This document shows positions 1 through 8,244 of a DNA stretch of 64,000 nt, piece after piece (the stretch's first letter is position 1; every line of letters starts with the position of its first letter). The stretch is from Paraburkholderia panacisoli (GTDB taxonomy: Bacteria; Pseudomonadota; Gammaproteobacteria; Burkholderiales; Burkholderiaceae). Where the stretch lies: assembly GCF_008369935.1 (NCBI RefSeq), contig NZ_VTUZ01000017.1, positions 1-64,000 of the forward strand. Reading direction: 5' to 3'. Under the pieces are notes generated by a model that saw nothing but the letters and a program-made list of their open reading frames with translations, made no database searches and had not been told where the DNA came from. The translations under genes and the position numbers were made by a program.

Positions 1-665
1 ACGCTGAGAACGCCCGGCCAAGGGACATTGCGTCCTACGCAGCCGGGCATCTCCAGTCGGACGCCCTGGCATTCGCCAATCAACTGGGCGCGGGACGCTT
101 CCATCTGATTGCCCACGACTGGGGCGGACTGGTTGCGTGGGGGCTCGCCTCGACGCATGCACACCGCGTGCGTTCGCTGTCCGTGCTGGCGACGCCACAT
201 CCGTTAGCGCTGCAAGCGGCGCTCCATCAAGAAGAGCAATACCAGCGTCTGGACTATGTTCGTGCATTTCGTCAACCAGGAGGTGTCGCAGAGCAACGCC
301 TGCTGGCGGACGGAGCAGCGGCGCTGCGGGCCGCATACGCTGGACTCGTTCCAGCTTCCCTCGTGGACGAAAACGTGCGGCGTCTCAGCGAACCGGGCGC
401 GCTTTCCGCGACGTTGAACTGGTATCGCGCACTTCCCGACGACCTGTCTTATCCCGCAGGCCGCATTGCCGTCCCGACACTCTACGTTTGGGGATCCGAA
501 GACCGCGCCCTGGGGCGCGAAGCCGCCCTGCTCACGGGCGGCTTTGTCGACGGGCCCTACCGTTTCGAAATACTCGAGGGGGCAAGTCACTGGCTCCCGG
601 AAGAAGCGCCGGACCGGATCATCCCATTGCTGCTCGACCATCTCGCCGCCTCGCCGTCGGCGTGA
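1..665 (+). CDS. alpha/beta hydrolase, 5' end cut by window edge
   Basis: The frame is open from the left edge (first full codon at 3) to the TGA at 663-665, so the N-terminal part lies outside the window. The segment HDWGG at 114-128 is the nucleophile elbow of the epoxide hydrolase/haloalkane dehalogenase branch of alpha/beta hydrolases, in which Asp is the nucleophile. A late GASHWLPEE segment supplies the expected catalytic His. These are usually soluble enzymes hydrolysing epoxides, C-halogen bonds or esters, and the substrate cannot be told here. The next gene starts 62 bp downstream on the same strand and may be co-transcribed. The family call is firm; the reaction is inference. Confidence 0.85.
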   Translation, partial: AENARPRDIASYAAGHLQSDALAFANQLGAGRFHLIAHDWGGLVAWGLASTHAHRVRSLSVLATPHPLALQAALHQEEQYQRLDYVRAFRQPGGVAEQRLLADGAAALRAAYAGLVPASLVDENVRRLSEPGALSATLNWYRALPDDLSYPAGRIAVPTLYVWGSEDRALGREAALLTGGFVDGPYRFEILEGASHWLPEEAPDRIIPLLLDHLAASPSA

Positions 666-727
666 ATCCTCGTACCGGCAAAAGATCCGACCCATCCGAT
701 ATACGATACGCACCGTACCCGTCACTC

Positions 728-1654
728 ATGCCTACTCATTCCCTAAACGACAATCAGCCGATCGCACGCGTCATGGTGGCCGGCACCGGCGTGCTGGGCG
801 CGCAGATCGCTTTTCAGTGCGCGTTTTCCGGTATCGACGTCGTAGCCTACGACGTCGATACCGCCTGCCTGGATCGCGCGAACGCCCGTTTTGATGCGCT
901 AGCGCGCATCTACGCTGTGGACCTCGGCGCTTCTCCCGAGCAGATCGAAGCCACACTGGCACGCATCGAGAGCAATACCGACCTCGGTTCGGCCGTCGCC
1001 GGCACGGACCTCGTCATCGAAGCCATCCCTGAGGATCTGGCAATCAAGCAGTCTTTCTACCGTTCACTGTCGGCTGTAGCGCCGTCCAGCACCATCTTCG
1101 CAAGCAACTCGTCGACGCTGGTGCCGAGCCAGTTCGCCATGTTCACCGACCGGCCCGAGCGCGTGCTGAGCCTGCATTTCGCGCACGAAGTGTGGAAGAA
1201 CAACATCGCCGAAATCATGGGACATCCGGGCACCGACCCCGCCGTATTCGCGCACATGGTGCAGTTCGCACACCGTATTGGCATGGTGCCTTTACCGCTG
1301 CGCAAGGAGCAGCCCGGCTACTTGCTGAATACCATGCTCGTCCCGATGCTGATCGCCGCGCTGAGTCTGCTGGTCAATGAGGTCGCCGACGTGCAGACGA
1401 TCGACAAGGCCTGGATGATTGCAAAGGCGGATCGAATTGGCCCATTCGGCATTCTCGACGGAATCGGCATGACGACCGTCTATAACGTTACGCGCGCTCT
1501 CGCGGAACGTACGGGCGATTCGACACATCGGCGCATTGCGGAATACGTGAAAACGTATTTCATCGATACCGGGTATATCGGCGAGTCAGTGGGACGCGGC
1601 TTCTATCAATATCCGGATCCAGAATTCCTGGATCCGACGTTCGTCGCCCCGTGA
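728..1654 (+). CDS. 3-hydroxyacyl-CoA dehydrogenase (3-hydroxybutyryl-CoA dehydrogenase-like)
   Basis: This 308-residue enzyme oxidises 3-hydroxyacyl-CoA with NAD+ in the cytoplasm. The N-terminal Rossmann fold has GTGVLG at residues 19-24. An SNSS segment and the following LHFAHEVW...E segment carry the catalytic Ser, His and Glu expected of the family, and the C-terminal helical domain begins with PGYLLN. A frame open from 137 exists, but its first 197 residues are the out-of-frame shadow of the upstream hydrolase. The ATG at 728 gives the family's N-terminus just ahead of the nucleotide-binding strand. The AraC gene is convergent and ends 19 bp away. The family is clear; chain-length preference is not. 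Confidence 0.92.
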   Translation: MPTHSLNDNQPIARVMVAGTGVLGAQIAFQCAFSGIDVVAYDVDTACLDRANARFDALARIYAVDLGASPEQIEATLARIESNTDLGSAVAGTDLVIEAIPEDLAIKQSFYRSLSAVAPSSTIFASNSSTLVPSQFAMFTDRPERVLSLHFAHEVWKNNIAEIMGHPGTDPAVFAHMVQFAHRIGMVPLPLRKEQPGYLLNTMLVPMLIAALSLLVNEVADVQTIDKAWMIAKADRIGPFGILDGIGMTTVYNVTRALAERTGDSTHRRIAEYVKTYFIDTGYIGESVGRGFYQYPDPEFLDPTFVAP

Positions 1655-1673
1655 AACCCAAGGCAGGCTATCA

Positions 1674-2699
1674 CTACTCAGCAGAGCGTCCGCGGTCAGC
1701 CTCGTGACGCATTGCTCGATACTGCCGGGGCGTGACGCCCCGCAGTCGCTTGAACGCACGGCTAAACGCGCTTTGCTGCGAATAACCGAGCAGTTCAGAG
1801 ATCTCGGCGAGACGCAGGTTTGACTGCTGCACATACTTCAGGGCGAGATCTTCACGAACTTGTTCCCGCAGTTCATCGAACGTCGTGCGGGCCTCTGAGA
1901 GGCGACGTTGCAAGGACCGCGGGGACATTGCGAGGGCTCGCGCTATGGCGTTGAGCGAACTGTCGGTGAACGGCAAAAGCGCGCGAATCATCGTTTGCGT
2001 GCGTACCGTCCATAGCGCCTCCACCTGGGCCCTTTCTCGCCGCAAATGTGCCTCGAGCACACGATGTGCGTTACGGCGAAGTTGCGTCACCGGACGCGCC
2101 ACCGTACCGCGATCGAGGACGATCGCATTTCTGTCCTGATCGAAGTTCAGGGACGGTCCGAACGTGCGCCTGTGCATTGTGCAGTCCGCAGGCGCGGAAT
2201 GACGGAATTGCACAACGGCCGGTTGCCAGGCGGTACCGCAGATGGAACGCAAATACTGCATACCGTTAGCGAGACCCAGTTCAACTGCCTGAACCTCTCC
2301 GGGACCAGAAGCGCTTTCAAGGTCGTAAGTCAAAACCATCCCTTGATCGTCCCGCACTGCCCGTACCGAGGACATCGATGTATGCAGTACGTAGAACTCG
2401 GCAAGCGTATCCATTGCCTCCCCGATGGTACGCGCACCATGCATCATGACAAGGATCGGCCCCAGGACCGCCAGGCCCTGATATTCGGCGAGCCTCAGTC
2501 CAAAGTTCCGGCATTGCGTCACTTCAGCAGCTAGCGAAAGGAATCGAAGCACTTGCGCTCCCCGGATCGGCACATCGGCGGAACGGAGCGCAAGATCCGG
2601 CAGATCGGCTCCGGCCGCAACCACCTCGGGTTGAACGCCGAATACCTCAAGCAGAGCAGCAGCTCCGGTCAACACAACACTGGGTAGGTAGCCTTGCAT
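1674..2699 (-). CDS. AraC-family transcriptional regulator
   Basis: The 341-residue protein has an N-terminal sensor domain of the arabinose-binding/OruR type (about residues 15-200) and a C-terminal pair of helix-turn-helix motifs. The first motif is around SPRSLQRRL and the second around SELLGYSQQSAFSRAFKR, followed by the family hallmark GVTPRQYR. Regulators of this subfamily usually control catabolic genes nearby in response to a metabolite. It is convergent with the hydroxyacyl-CoA dehydrogenase and faces a 726-bp gap before the porin, so either neighbour could be a target. No clear ribosome binding site precedes the ATG at 2697-2699, so the start is the least certain part. Confidence 0.92.
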   Translation of the reverse strand: MQGYLPSVVLTGAAALLEVFGVQPEVVAAGADLPDLALRSADVPIRGAQVLRFLSLAAEVTQCRNFGLRLAEYQGLAVLGPILVMMHGARTIGEAMDTLAEFYVLHTSMSSVRAVRDDQGMVLTYDLESASGPGEVQAVELGLANGMQYLRSICGTAWQPAVVQFRHSAPADCTMHRRTFGPSLNFDQDRNAIVLDRGTVARPVTQLRRNAHRVLEAHLRRERAQVEALWTVRTQTMIRALLPFTDSSLNAIARALAMSPRSLQRRLSEARTTFDELREQVREDLALKYVQQSNLRLAEISELLGYSQQSAFSRAFKRLRGVTPRQYRAMRHEADRGRSAE

Positions 2700-3425
2700 T
2701 CTATATACGGATCGTCACTTGAGATGGTCGCTGCGAGAGGCAGTGCATACGTGAGCACCGAAGCGCGCGGCAGACAGCAAGCACAAGCTTCGCTAACGCG
2801 ACGATCTCGCCATCCGCCCAAACGCGCCGCGCGAGGGAATTTACCCGATGGTATCGCGTTGTCGAATGAAAGAGTACGCGTGTTCGGCGCGGGGTCTCAT
2901 TCGCGACCATTTTGCCTCGTAGCGGTGGCGGACTTGAACAGGCCGTCGACGGTGATCCGGCTAGCTGGCACGCTGTCTGGTGAGATGTGGCGCGCAAAGT
3001 ACAAATTCCGGCGGCACGAGTCAAGTTTCCACGCGTAAATTGCGCGTAAATAGGGACCAGAGATTGTGCAATGGCAACGCTGTCGAATCGGCAACGATCT
3101 ACGCAAGGTGATCGCCGCGTCAGGTGGTCGGGATGTCTTGGCTGTACAAGCAGGAGCGTGGAGATTCGTTCCTGGGGCGCGGGACTATTTGTCACGTGGC
3201 GGGTACCCAGATCCGAGTTGATCTGCTAAACCGGTGGCGAAAAGATCAGCAAGCGTCTACAGCATAATTAGGCATCCAAAATGTAGGACGACATATACAA
3301 CGCGTCGGTTTGATCGCGTCTACGCGCAACGTTTCACTCAACGCGACGACGCCAAATCACACCGCCGTTCACCTCGGTATCACGCCAATCATTCACATAC
3401 TATGAACTAAAGGAGACGCCCCGTC
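2700..3425. other. intergenic region between araC-type gene and porin
   Basis: This 726-bp stretch shows no open frame with a ribosome binding site or recognisable protein family. The longest frames (about 114 and 164 codons) have random-looking composition rich in Arg, Ser and Cys. It must hold the promoters of the AraC gene and the porin. The last 130 bp is more AT-rich and ends with an AGGAGA-type ribosome binding site before the porin. I see no repeat or insertion-sequence end. Confidence 0.6.
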
Positions 3426-4532
3426 ATGACGAAAAAGATTCCCACCATTCGTTCCATTCGATACGCCGCCGTCGGCGGCGCCTGCACACTCGCCGTCACA
3501 TTCGCCAGCGCACCCGCCGCCCATGCGCAAAGCAGTGTCACCCTCTACGGCATCACCGATGCCTCGATCCTCTATACCAGCAAGACGTTCAACCTCGCCA
3601 CCGGCGCCAGCGAAGGACACCAGTTTTCCTTTAAATCCGCCGGCGAAAACGCCTCTCGCTTCGGCCTGCGCGGAACCGAAGATCTCGGCGGCGGACTCGC
3701 CGCAATCTTCAACCTCGAAAGCGGCATCGACATCTCCAACGGGGGATTCGCGGACTCCAACGGCGAGTTCTTTGGCCGCCAGGCGTGGGTCGGCGTCACC
3801 GGCGGCTTCGGCACCCTCACCGCCGGTCTTCAGTTTTCGCCTTTCCTGTTGTCCATCTTCGCGAACGACCCCCGGGACCTAAAGCAGTTTGGGAGCGGAC
3901 TCGTCAGCTACGTCGACAACGTCATCGTCACCGGCCTCTTCAACCCCAACTCAGTTATGTACACGTCGCCCGAGATTGCCGGCATCCAGGGCCGCGCGAT
4001 GTACGCATTCGGTGGGTCTCCGGGTAACTTCCAGGCCGGACAGCAGTATTCAGCCGGGCTCACATATCACTACAGCGGCTTGCTGATCACCGCCGCGATG
4101 TATAGCGGCAACCCCGGCGGCTCCGCGGCCACCATCCCAAACCCCAGCACCATCGCCTTCTCCGGGCGCAACATCGGCGCCACCTACTACTTCGACCGCC
4201 TGACGGTCAGAGCCGCCTACACACTCTACAAGGTCGCTGGCTCCTTCGACAACCGCGTGATCTCCGGCGGCCTCGCCTACAAGCTCACGCCGTTCCTCTC
4301 CCTCGACGGAGGCGCCTGGTACACCCACGACGGCAACGACTCGAACAACCATTCGATCCTTGGCTCGCTCGGCGTCGATTACTCGCTGTCCAAACGCACC
4401 ACGCTCTATAGCCAGGTCGCCTACGTCAACAATCATGGGGGCATGAACACCGGCCTCGCGATCAACGGCGCGCTCTTCGGCGTACCTGGCTCCCAGTTCG
4501 CCGCCGACCTCGGCATTCGCCACTCGTTCTGA
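3426..4532 (+). CDS. outer-membrane porin (Burkholderia OmpC-like trimeric porin)
   Basis: The 368-residue protein forms a general diffusion beta-barrel in the outer membrane. A signal peptide ends at AHAQ, and the mature protein starts SSVTLYGITD, the standard first strand of Neisseria/Burkholderia porins. The typical segment SRFGLRGTEDLGGGL and the phrase FGRQAWVG follow. The chain closes with GIRHSF, whose terminal Phe is the BAM recognition residue. An AAAGGAGA sequence lies 8 bp ahead of the ATG. The gene stands alone. A perfect 9-bp hairpin follows 15 bp after the stop. A second, divergent porin is at 45568-46728. Confidence 0.95.
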   Translation: MTKKIPTIRSIRYAAVGGACTLAVTFASAPAAHAQSSVTLYGITDASILYTSKTFNLATGASEGHQFSFKSAGENASRFGLRGTEDLGGGLAAIFNLESGIDISNGGFADSNGEFFGRQAWVGVTGGFGTLTAGLQFSPFLLSIFANDPRDLKQFGSGLVSYVDNVIVTGLFNPNSVMYTSPEIAGIQGRAMYAFGGSPGNFQAGQQYSAGLTYHYSGLLITAAMYSGNPGGSAATIPNPSTIAFSGRNIGATYYFDRLTVRAAYTLYKVAGSFDNRVISGGLAYKLTPFLSLDGGAWYTHDGNDSNNHSILGSLGVDYSLSKRTTLYSQVAYVNNHGGMNTGLAINGALFGVPGSQFAADLGIRHSF

Positions 4533-4547
4533 ACGTTCCCAGACGAC

Positions 4548-4571
4548 TGCGGCCGGGGCCTGCCGGCCGCA
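4548..4571 (+). terminator. GC-rich hairpin after the porin gene
   Basis: The arms TGCGGCCGG and CCGGCCGCA pair perfectly (9 bp) around a 6-nt loop, starting 15 bp past the porin stop. There is no T-run, so it may act only as a 3' mRNA-stabilising or partially terminating structure. The position argues for a transcript end. Confidence 0.5.
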
Positions 4572-5635
4572 ACGCGACCAGGTTGACAATTACGAAGGTG
4601 TGAAGGCCCGGTCAGTGTGTTTAACCGCAAGCCTGCGCAGATGCCATTCCAGCTGGCCGAGCCGGTGTGGATCGTCGTCAAGCAAGCGGGCGTGACGGCC
4701 GCCCCGCAGGCCAAGCGCTCGCACTGAAACAGCGGCACGGCACATGCTTTCCAATTGTAGCGACAGCACCGCTGCGGTAGCGTCCAGCAGCCGCGATGAC
4801 ACCAGGCTTAAGCCCTGAAGAACACAAATCATGAAATCTGGCGCGACTACTAGCCCGATCGCGCTTAGCCGGTTGAATCCGGGAATAACTGGGCCCAAGC
4901 GACAGTCTTGCAAGCAGAAAGGCATGAGAAAGGTGATCGAAGTGGACATCATCGACATGGCTCGTGCACCGGGAATGACCGTCATCCTCGACGGAAAAAT
5001 CGGCCGGGAGGGCTTGTCCCCCGCGAGGCCGGCGAATGAAAACGCGATTTCCGGAGGTCCACCGAGCAACCAGAAATCACATGCTATTCGCGCGCTTTCG
5101 GTCTGAATCCTACGCCAGTGCACCGATCTGCTGCCATGACCTGGTGTCCGGAAAACGCAGGGGCAACGCAATCGTCACCGAAGAAGGGACAACTGGCTGG
5201 ACGCACGACGGCGAATGCTTTTCGGTGCATGAAATACTGCTGATCGCGAGCCTCAATCCGATCGAGCGCCGCGGACCTGCGCGATCCTCGGCGGAAATCC
5301 TGACCCGCATAAACTGGGCCTTTTTTCAACTCACCGCTGATGCGTGAATCGCGTGCGCTCAGTTTTGTCAGTCGCTTGATCAACAATAGTAATATGCCTG
5401 CAGGCACGCTTGGAAAGATCCAGTTTCACAGCGATGTGTCAAGGCACGTGGTCGCCCGGCTTGGCGTCGCAAGCAAGCAAGCCAGGTCCGAGCTGGCGTT
5501 TCCAGAAAGGCTCCACGATCTTGCCGGCAAGACGATGGATGCAGAACCAGACACGAATTGCAACGACCTCGAACCGAAGCCCGCCGGTCGGTCTCGCAAC
5601 GCGATGCCTCTGATCGAAAGAGTGGAGCGTAGAGC
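4572..5635. other. long intergenic region without a recognisable gene
   Basis: This region of over 1 kb has several overlapping frames of 90-190 codons, such as 4590-5171 on the minus strand and 4831-5106 on the plus strand. None has a good ribosome binding site, a recognisable domain or protein-like composition through its length. The minus frame has a short Leu/Arg-rich tail near 4600-4700 that could be a worn fragment, but I cannot assign it. The stretch probably represents decayed sequence in the accessory segment, and its right end contains the cyclase promoter. Confidence 0.5.
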
Positions 5636-7333
5636 ATGTCACACTTTCCCGGTTTTCAAAGATGGCGGCCGGCGGGAGTGCGATCGGTTCGGCTGACCAC
5701 CGGATTGGTGCTATTCACCTACGTAGGAACGCACCTTCTGAATCACTCGCTGGGGAATATCTCGCTCGCATGGCTGGAGCGCGGTCTGCTTGTACAGAAG
5801 TTCATCTGGCAGGGGTGGCTTGGCACAGGCGTGCTGTACAGCGCGCTCGTGACGCATTTCTTCCTGGGTCTGTGGGCTCTCTATGAGCGGCGCTCGGTGC
5901 ATTGGAATCGGGGTGAGGCGACGCAGCTCGTCCTCGGCCTGTGCATTCCGCCGCTGCTGGCCAACCATCTCGCCAATACGCGGGTCGCGTTTGCCGCGCT
6001 CGGCCTGAACAAGGGTTACGCGCAACTGTTGTACTCGTTCTGGATTGCTTCGCCGTTCTTCGGTCGGGTGCAGCTAATGCTGTTGGTGGTCGCATGGTCG
6101 CATGGGTGTTGCGGCGTCTGGTTCTGGTTGCGGTTGAAGCCATGGTTTGGAGCGTGGCGGAGCGTGCTGCTAAGCGTCGCCGTGCTGCTCCCGGTGCTCG
6201 CTCTGCTAGGCTTCCTGCAAGGCGGACGGGAAGTGATCGCGCTTGCGCAGGATCCCGTCTGGCGCGCCGCGGCGACTCGGCCGGCGGTCGTCGGGACGGG
6301 ATTGCAAAACCTCTGGCTCGCCGATCTGCGCAATGACTTTTTGCTCTTCGACGGTGGTGCGCTGCTGTTGATACTTGGAGCGCGGCTGCTGCGCACGATC
6401 CGTGAGCGCCGGCGCGGACGGCTCTGCATCTTGTATCCAGACGGGCAGAAGGTATTCGCGCCACTCGGATTTTCGGTGCTGGAAGCTAGCCGGATGGCCG
6501 GAGTTCCTCACGCCAGCACGTGCGGTGGCCGTGCCCGATGCACATTGTGTAGGGTGCGCGTGCTCAGCGATGTGCCGCTGCCCACGCCAGCCGAGGCGGA
6601 GCGGCGTGTCCTGGAGCGACTGGGAGCTGACTCGCAGACCGTGCGTCTTGCGTGCCAGTTGCGGCCGATCCATGATCTCTCCGTGTGGCCACTCGTGCCA
6701 CCGGCCGCATCCACGGCCTTCCTGCAACGGCGTCAGCGGGACGTCATGCCGCAAGAGCGATTCGCGGCGTTCATGTTCGTGGACATGCGGGGTTCCACAC
6801 AGCTTGCGGCGGCGCAACTACCGTTCGACAGCATTTTCGTAGTCAGTCGCTTCCTGAGCGCTGTCTGTGCTGCGGTGGTCGAGGCGGGTGGTATGCCAAA
6901 CCAGTTCATGGGCGACGCTGTGCTCGCGATCTTTGGCTTACGCAGCGAGCCAGCCATTGCTTGTCGCCAGGCGCTCTGCGCAGTGCCGTTGGTGGCGGCC
7001 AACATTGATCAACTCAACGCTGCGCTCGAGCAGCAGTTGCAAACGCCCATCCGGTTTGGCATTGGATTGCATTGCGGCCGGGCTGTAATGGGTGAGATTG
7101 GCTATCGCGAGCATGCGACATTCACGGCGATTGGTGACCCACTGAACGTGGCCTCAAGACTTGAGGAACTGACAAAGGAAATCGCTTGTGATGCTATCGT
7201 GTCCGAACAGGTATTCCAGCAAGCCGGCGTTTCGGCGACAGACCTGCCGCAGCTTGATGCACACCTGAAGGGCCGCCATGGCCCGGTTCCCGTCCGTGTG
7301 CTGTCCAAGGCGTCCCAGATGCCTCAGGCCTGA
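5636..7333 (+). CDS. class III adenylate/guanylate cyclase with SdhC-like membrane anchor and 2Fe-2S domain
   Basis: The 565-residue protein has three parts. Residues about 20-255 form five or six membrane helices with His33, His37, His74, His111 and His156 in or next to them, resembling the dihaem SdhC/fumarate reductase-type anchor described for Sinorhizobium CyaC. Residues about 263-350 are an adrenodoxin-type ferredoxin with C296-x5-C302-x2-C305-x34-C340, enough for one [2Fe-2S] cluster. Residues about 375-555 are a class III cyclase with both metal aspartates (D383, D427) and the transition-state pair N504/R508. The adenine-selecting positions read Gln423 and Thr497. The arrangement suggests cyclic nucleotide synthesis controlled by quinone or redox state; that control is inference. 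The gene is isolated, with no obvious partner. Confidence 0.88.
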   Translation: MSHFPGFQRWRPAGVRSVRLTTGLVLFTYVGTHLLNHSLGNISLAWLERGLLVQKFIWQGWLGTGVLYSALVTHFFLGLWALYERRSVHWNRGEATQLVLGLCIPPLLANHLANTRVAFAALGLNKGYAQLLYSFWIASPFFGRVQLMLLVVAWSHGCCGVWFWLRLKPWFGAWRSVLLSVAVLLPVLALLGFLQGGREVIALAQDPVWRAAATRPAVVGTGLQNLWLADLRNDFLLFDGGALLLILGARLLRTIRERRRGRLCILYPDGQKVFAPLGFSVLEASRMAGVPHASTCGGRARCTLCRVRVLSDVPLPTPAEAERRVLERLGADSQTVRLACQLRPIHDLSVWPLVPPAASTAFLQRRQRDVMPQERFAAFMFVDMRGSTQLAAAQLPFDSIFVVSRFLSAVCAAVVEAGGMPNQFMGDAVLAIFGLRSEPAIACRQALCAVPLVAANIDQLNAALEQQLQTPIRFGIGLHCGRAVMGEIGYREHATFTAIGDPLNVASRLEELTKEIACDAIVSEQVFQQAGVSATDLPQLDAHLKGRHGPVPVRVLSKASQMPQA

Positions 7334-7509
7334 CAACACTTCGCGATATTGCGCGGCACTCAGCGCCCGCCGCGAAAAAGGGGGAGTGTCGACAGCGAGC
7401 TGGTGCCAAACGTGAGCGAGTTACTCACTCTTGATGCTTAAGATATCCAGGTCCTGAGAGGATGGTGATTACGTCTGGCTGCACGAATATGGCAACAACA
7501 CGCGACACG

Positions 7510-7690
7510 CTAGCGAAGCTCGTTGTGAATGTCGATGCTTGAGCATTGCCGAACCGTGTTGTCGTTGGTCGCGAGCCAGGCGCCCACCACCGTCCCGCCC
7601 TTCTCGTGAAGAAAGCAGAGGAAGTCCCAGCTGAGTGCAGGCAGCATGCGCTCGGCTACACCGTTGCCAGCTTCGACAAGAGCTGCCAAC
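7510..7690 (-). pseudogene. C-terminal remnant of a patatin-like phospholipase
   Basis: Minus-strand translation ending at the TAG of 7510-7512 gives SWDFLCFLHEKGG, then VGAWLATND, then SSIDIHNELR. The intact patatin at 12971-14014 ends with DWDFLCSLRDKGR, AGAWLEENY and SSVDISREFL, so the match is unmistakable over about 40 residues. Upstream (higher coordinates) the similarity fades, a stop appears, and no patatin core with a GxSxG or DGG motif is present. This is the tail of a lost second patatin gene. The rest of the 7334-7864 gap shows nothing I can name. Confidence 0.7.
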
Positions 7691-7864
7691 TAAACTCCGT
7701 CGACCTTCGCGGATCATCCAAAGTCTGTCCGCAGTCATTCGCACCCGAGACAACGGTGTGAGCATCGCCACGATCCCACAGTCAATTTCGTGAACGCCGT
7801 GTCCTCGGGCCTCCTTCCGGACAGCTACTCAACCTCTGGCGGCATGGGCTCCGGGACAGTGAAC

Positions 7865-8209
7865 CTACTTGACGGTGATCGTCTGCTTCATATATGGGTG
7901 TATGGCGCAGAACACCTTGTAGACACCCGGTTTATCGAACTTGAACTGAAAGGTGTCGTTCTGATCAAGCGCGCTGGAGCGAAACATGCCGGCATCGTTA
8001 ACAACCGTATGCGGCTCGCCATCAAGATTTTTCCAGGTCACGGTCGAACCAGTTTTGACCGTGAGGGACATCGGCGAAAACATGAAGTTCTTTATCACGA
8101 CGGCATTGGACTCCTGCGCTTGCACAGCGGAGAAGTCAGCCGATGCAGTCAGGAACAAAACGACTCCGGCGGAGACGATAATGGCGCGGCGAAGGGTGGT
8201 GGTTGGCAT
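7865..8209 (-). CDS. periplasmic cupredoxin (plastocyanin/amicyanin-like)
   Basis: This 114-residue secreted type I copper protein has a signal peptide (about 1-31, ending VQAQ) and one cupredoxin domain. The copper ligands are visible as His67 (in GEPHTV), then Cys101, His104 and Met107 in the motif C-x2-H-x2-M. Such proteins shuttle electrons in the periplasm. The frame could start at 8233, but AGGACC lies 7 bp upstream of the ATG at 8207-8209, which also gives a cleaner signal peptide. The metallophosphoesterase gene lies 35 bp upstream on the same strand, so the two probably form an operon with the cupredoxin second. Confidence 0.9.
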   Translation of the reverse strand: MPTTTLRRAIIVSAGVVLFLTASADFSAVQAQESNAVVIKNFMFSPMSLTVKTGSTVTWKNLDGEPHTVVNDAGMFRSSALDQNDTFQFKFDKPGVYKVFCAIHPYMKQTITVK

Positions 8210-8244
8210 GACATAGGTCCTGGTTGGTAGCATGGTGTGGCAAT

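Noticed and set aside
137..727. Long N-terminal extension of the hydroxyacyl-CoA dehydrogenase frame
   Set aside because: It overlaps the hydrolase gene in another frame, is Arg/Ser-rich and has no family similarity; the ATG at 728 gives the normal N-terminus.
4590..5171. 193-codon minus frame in the gap after the first porin
   Set aside because: No ribosome binding site, no recognisable family, and most of its length is not protein-like; a worn fragment cannot be excluded.
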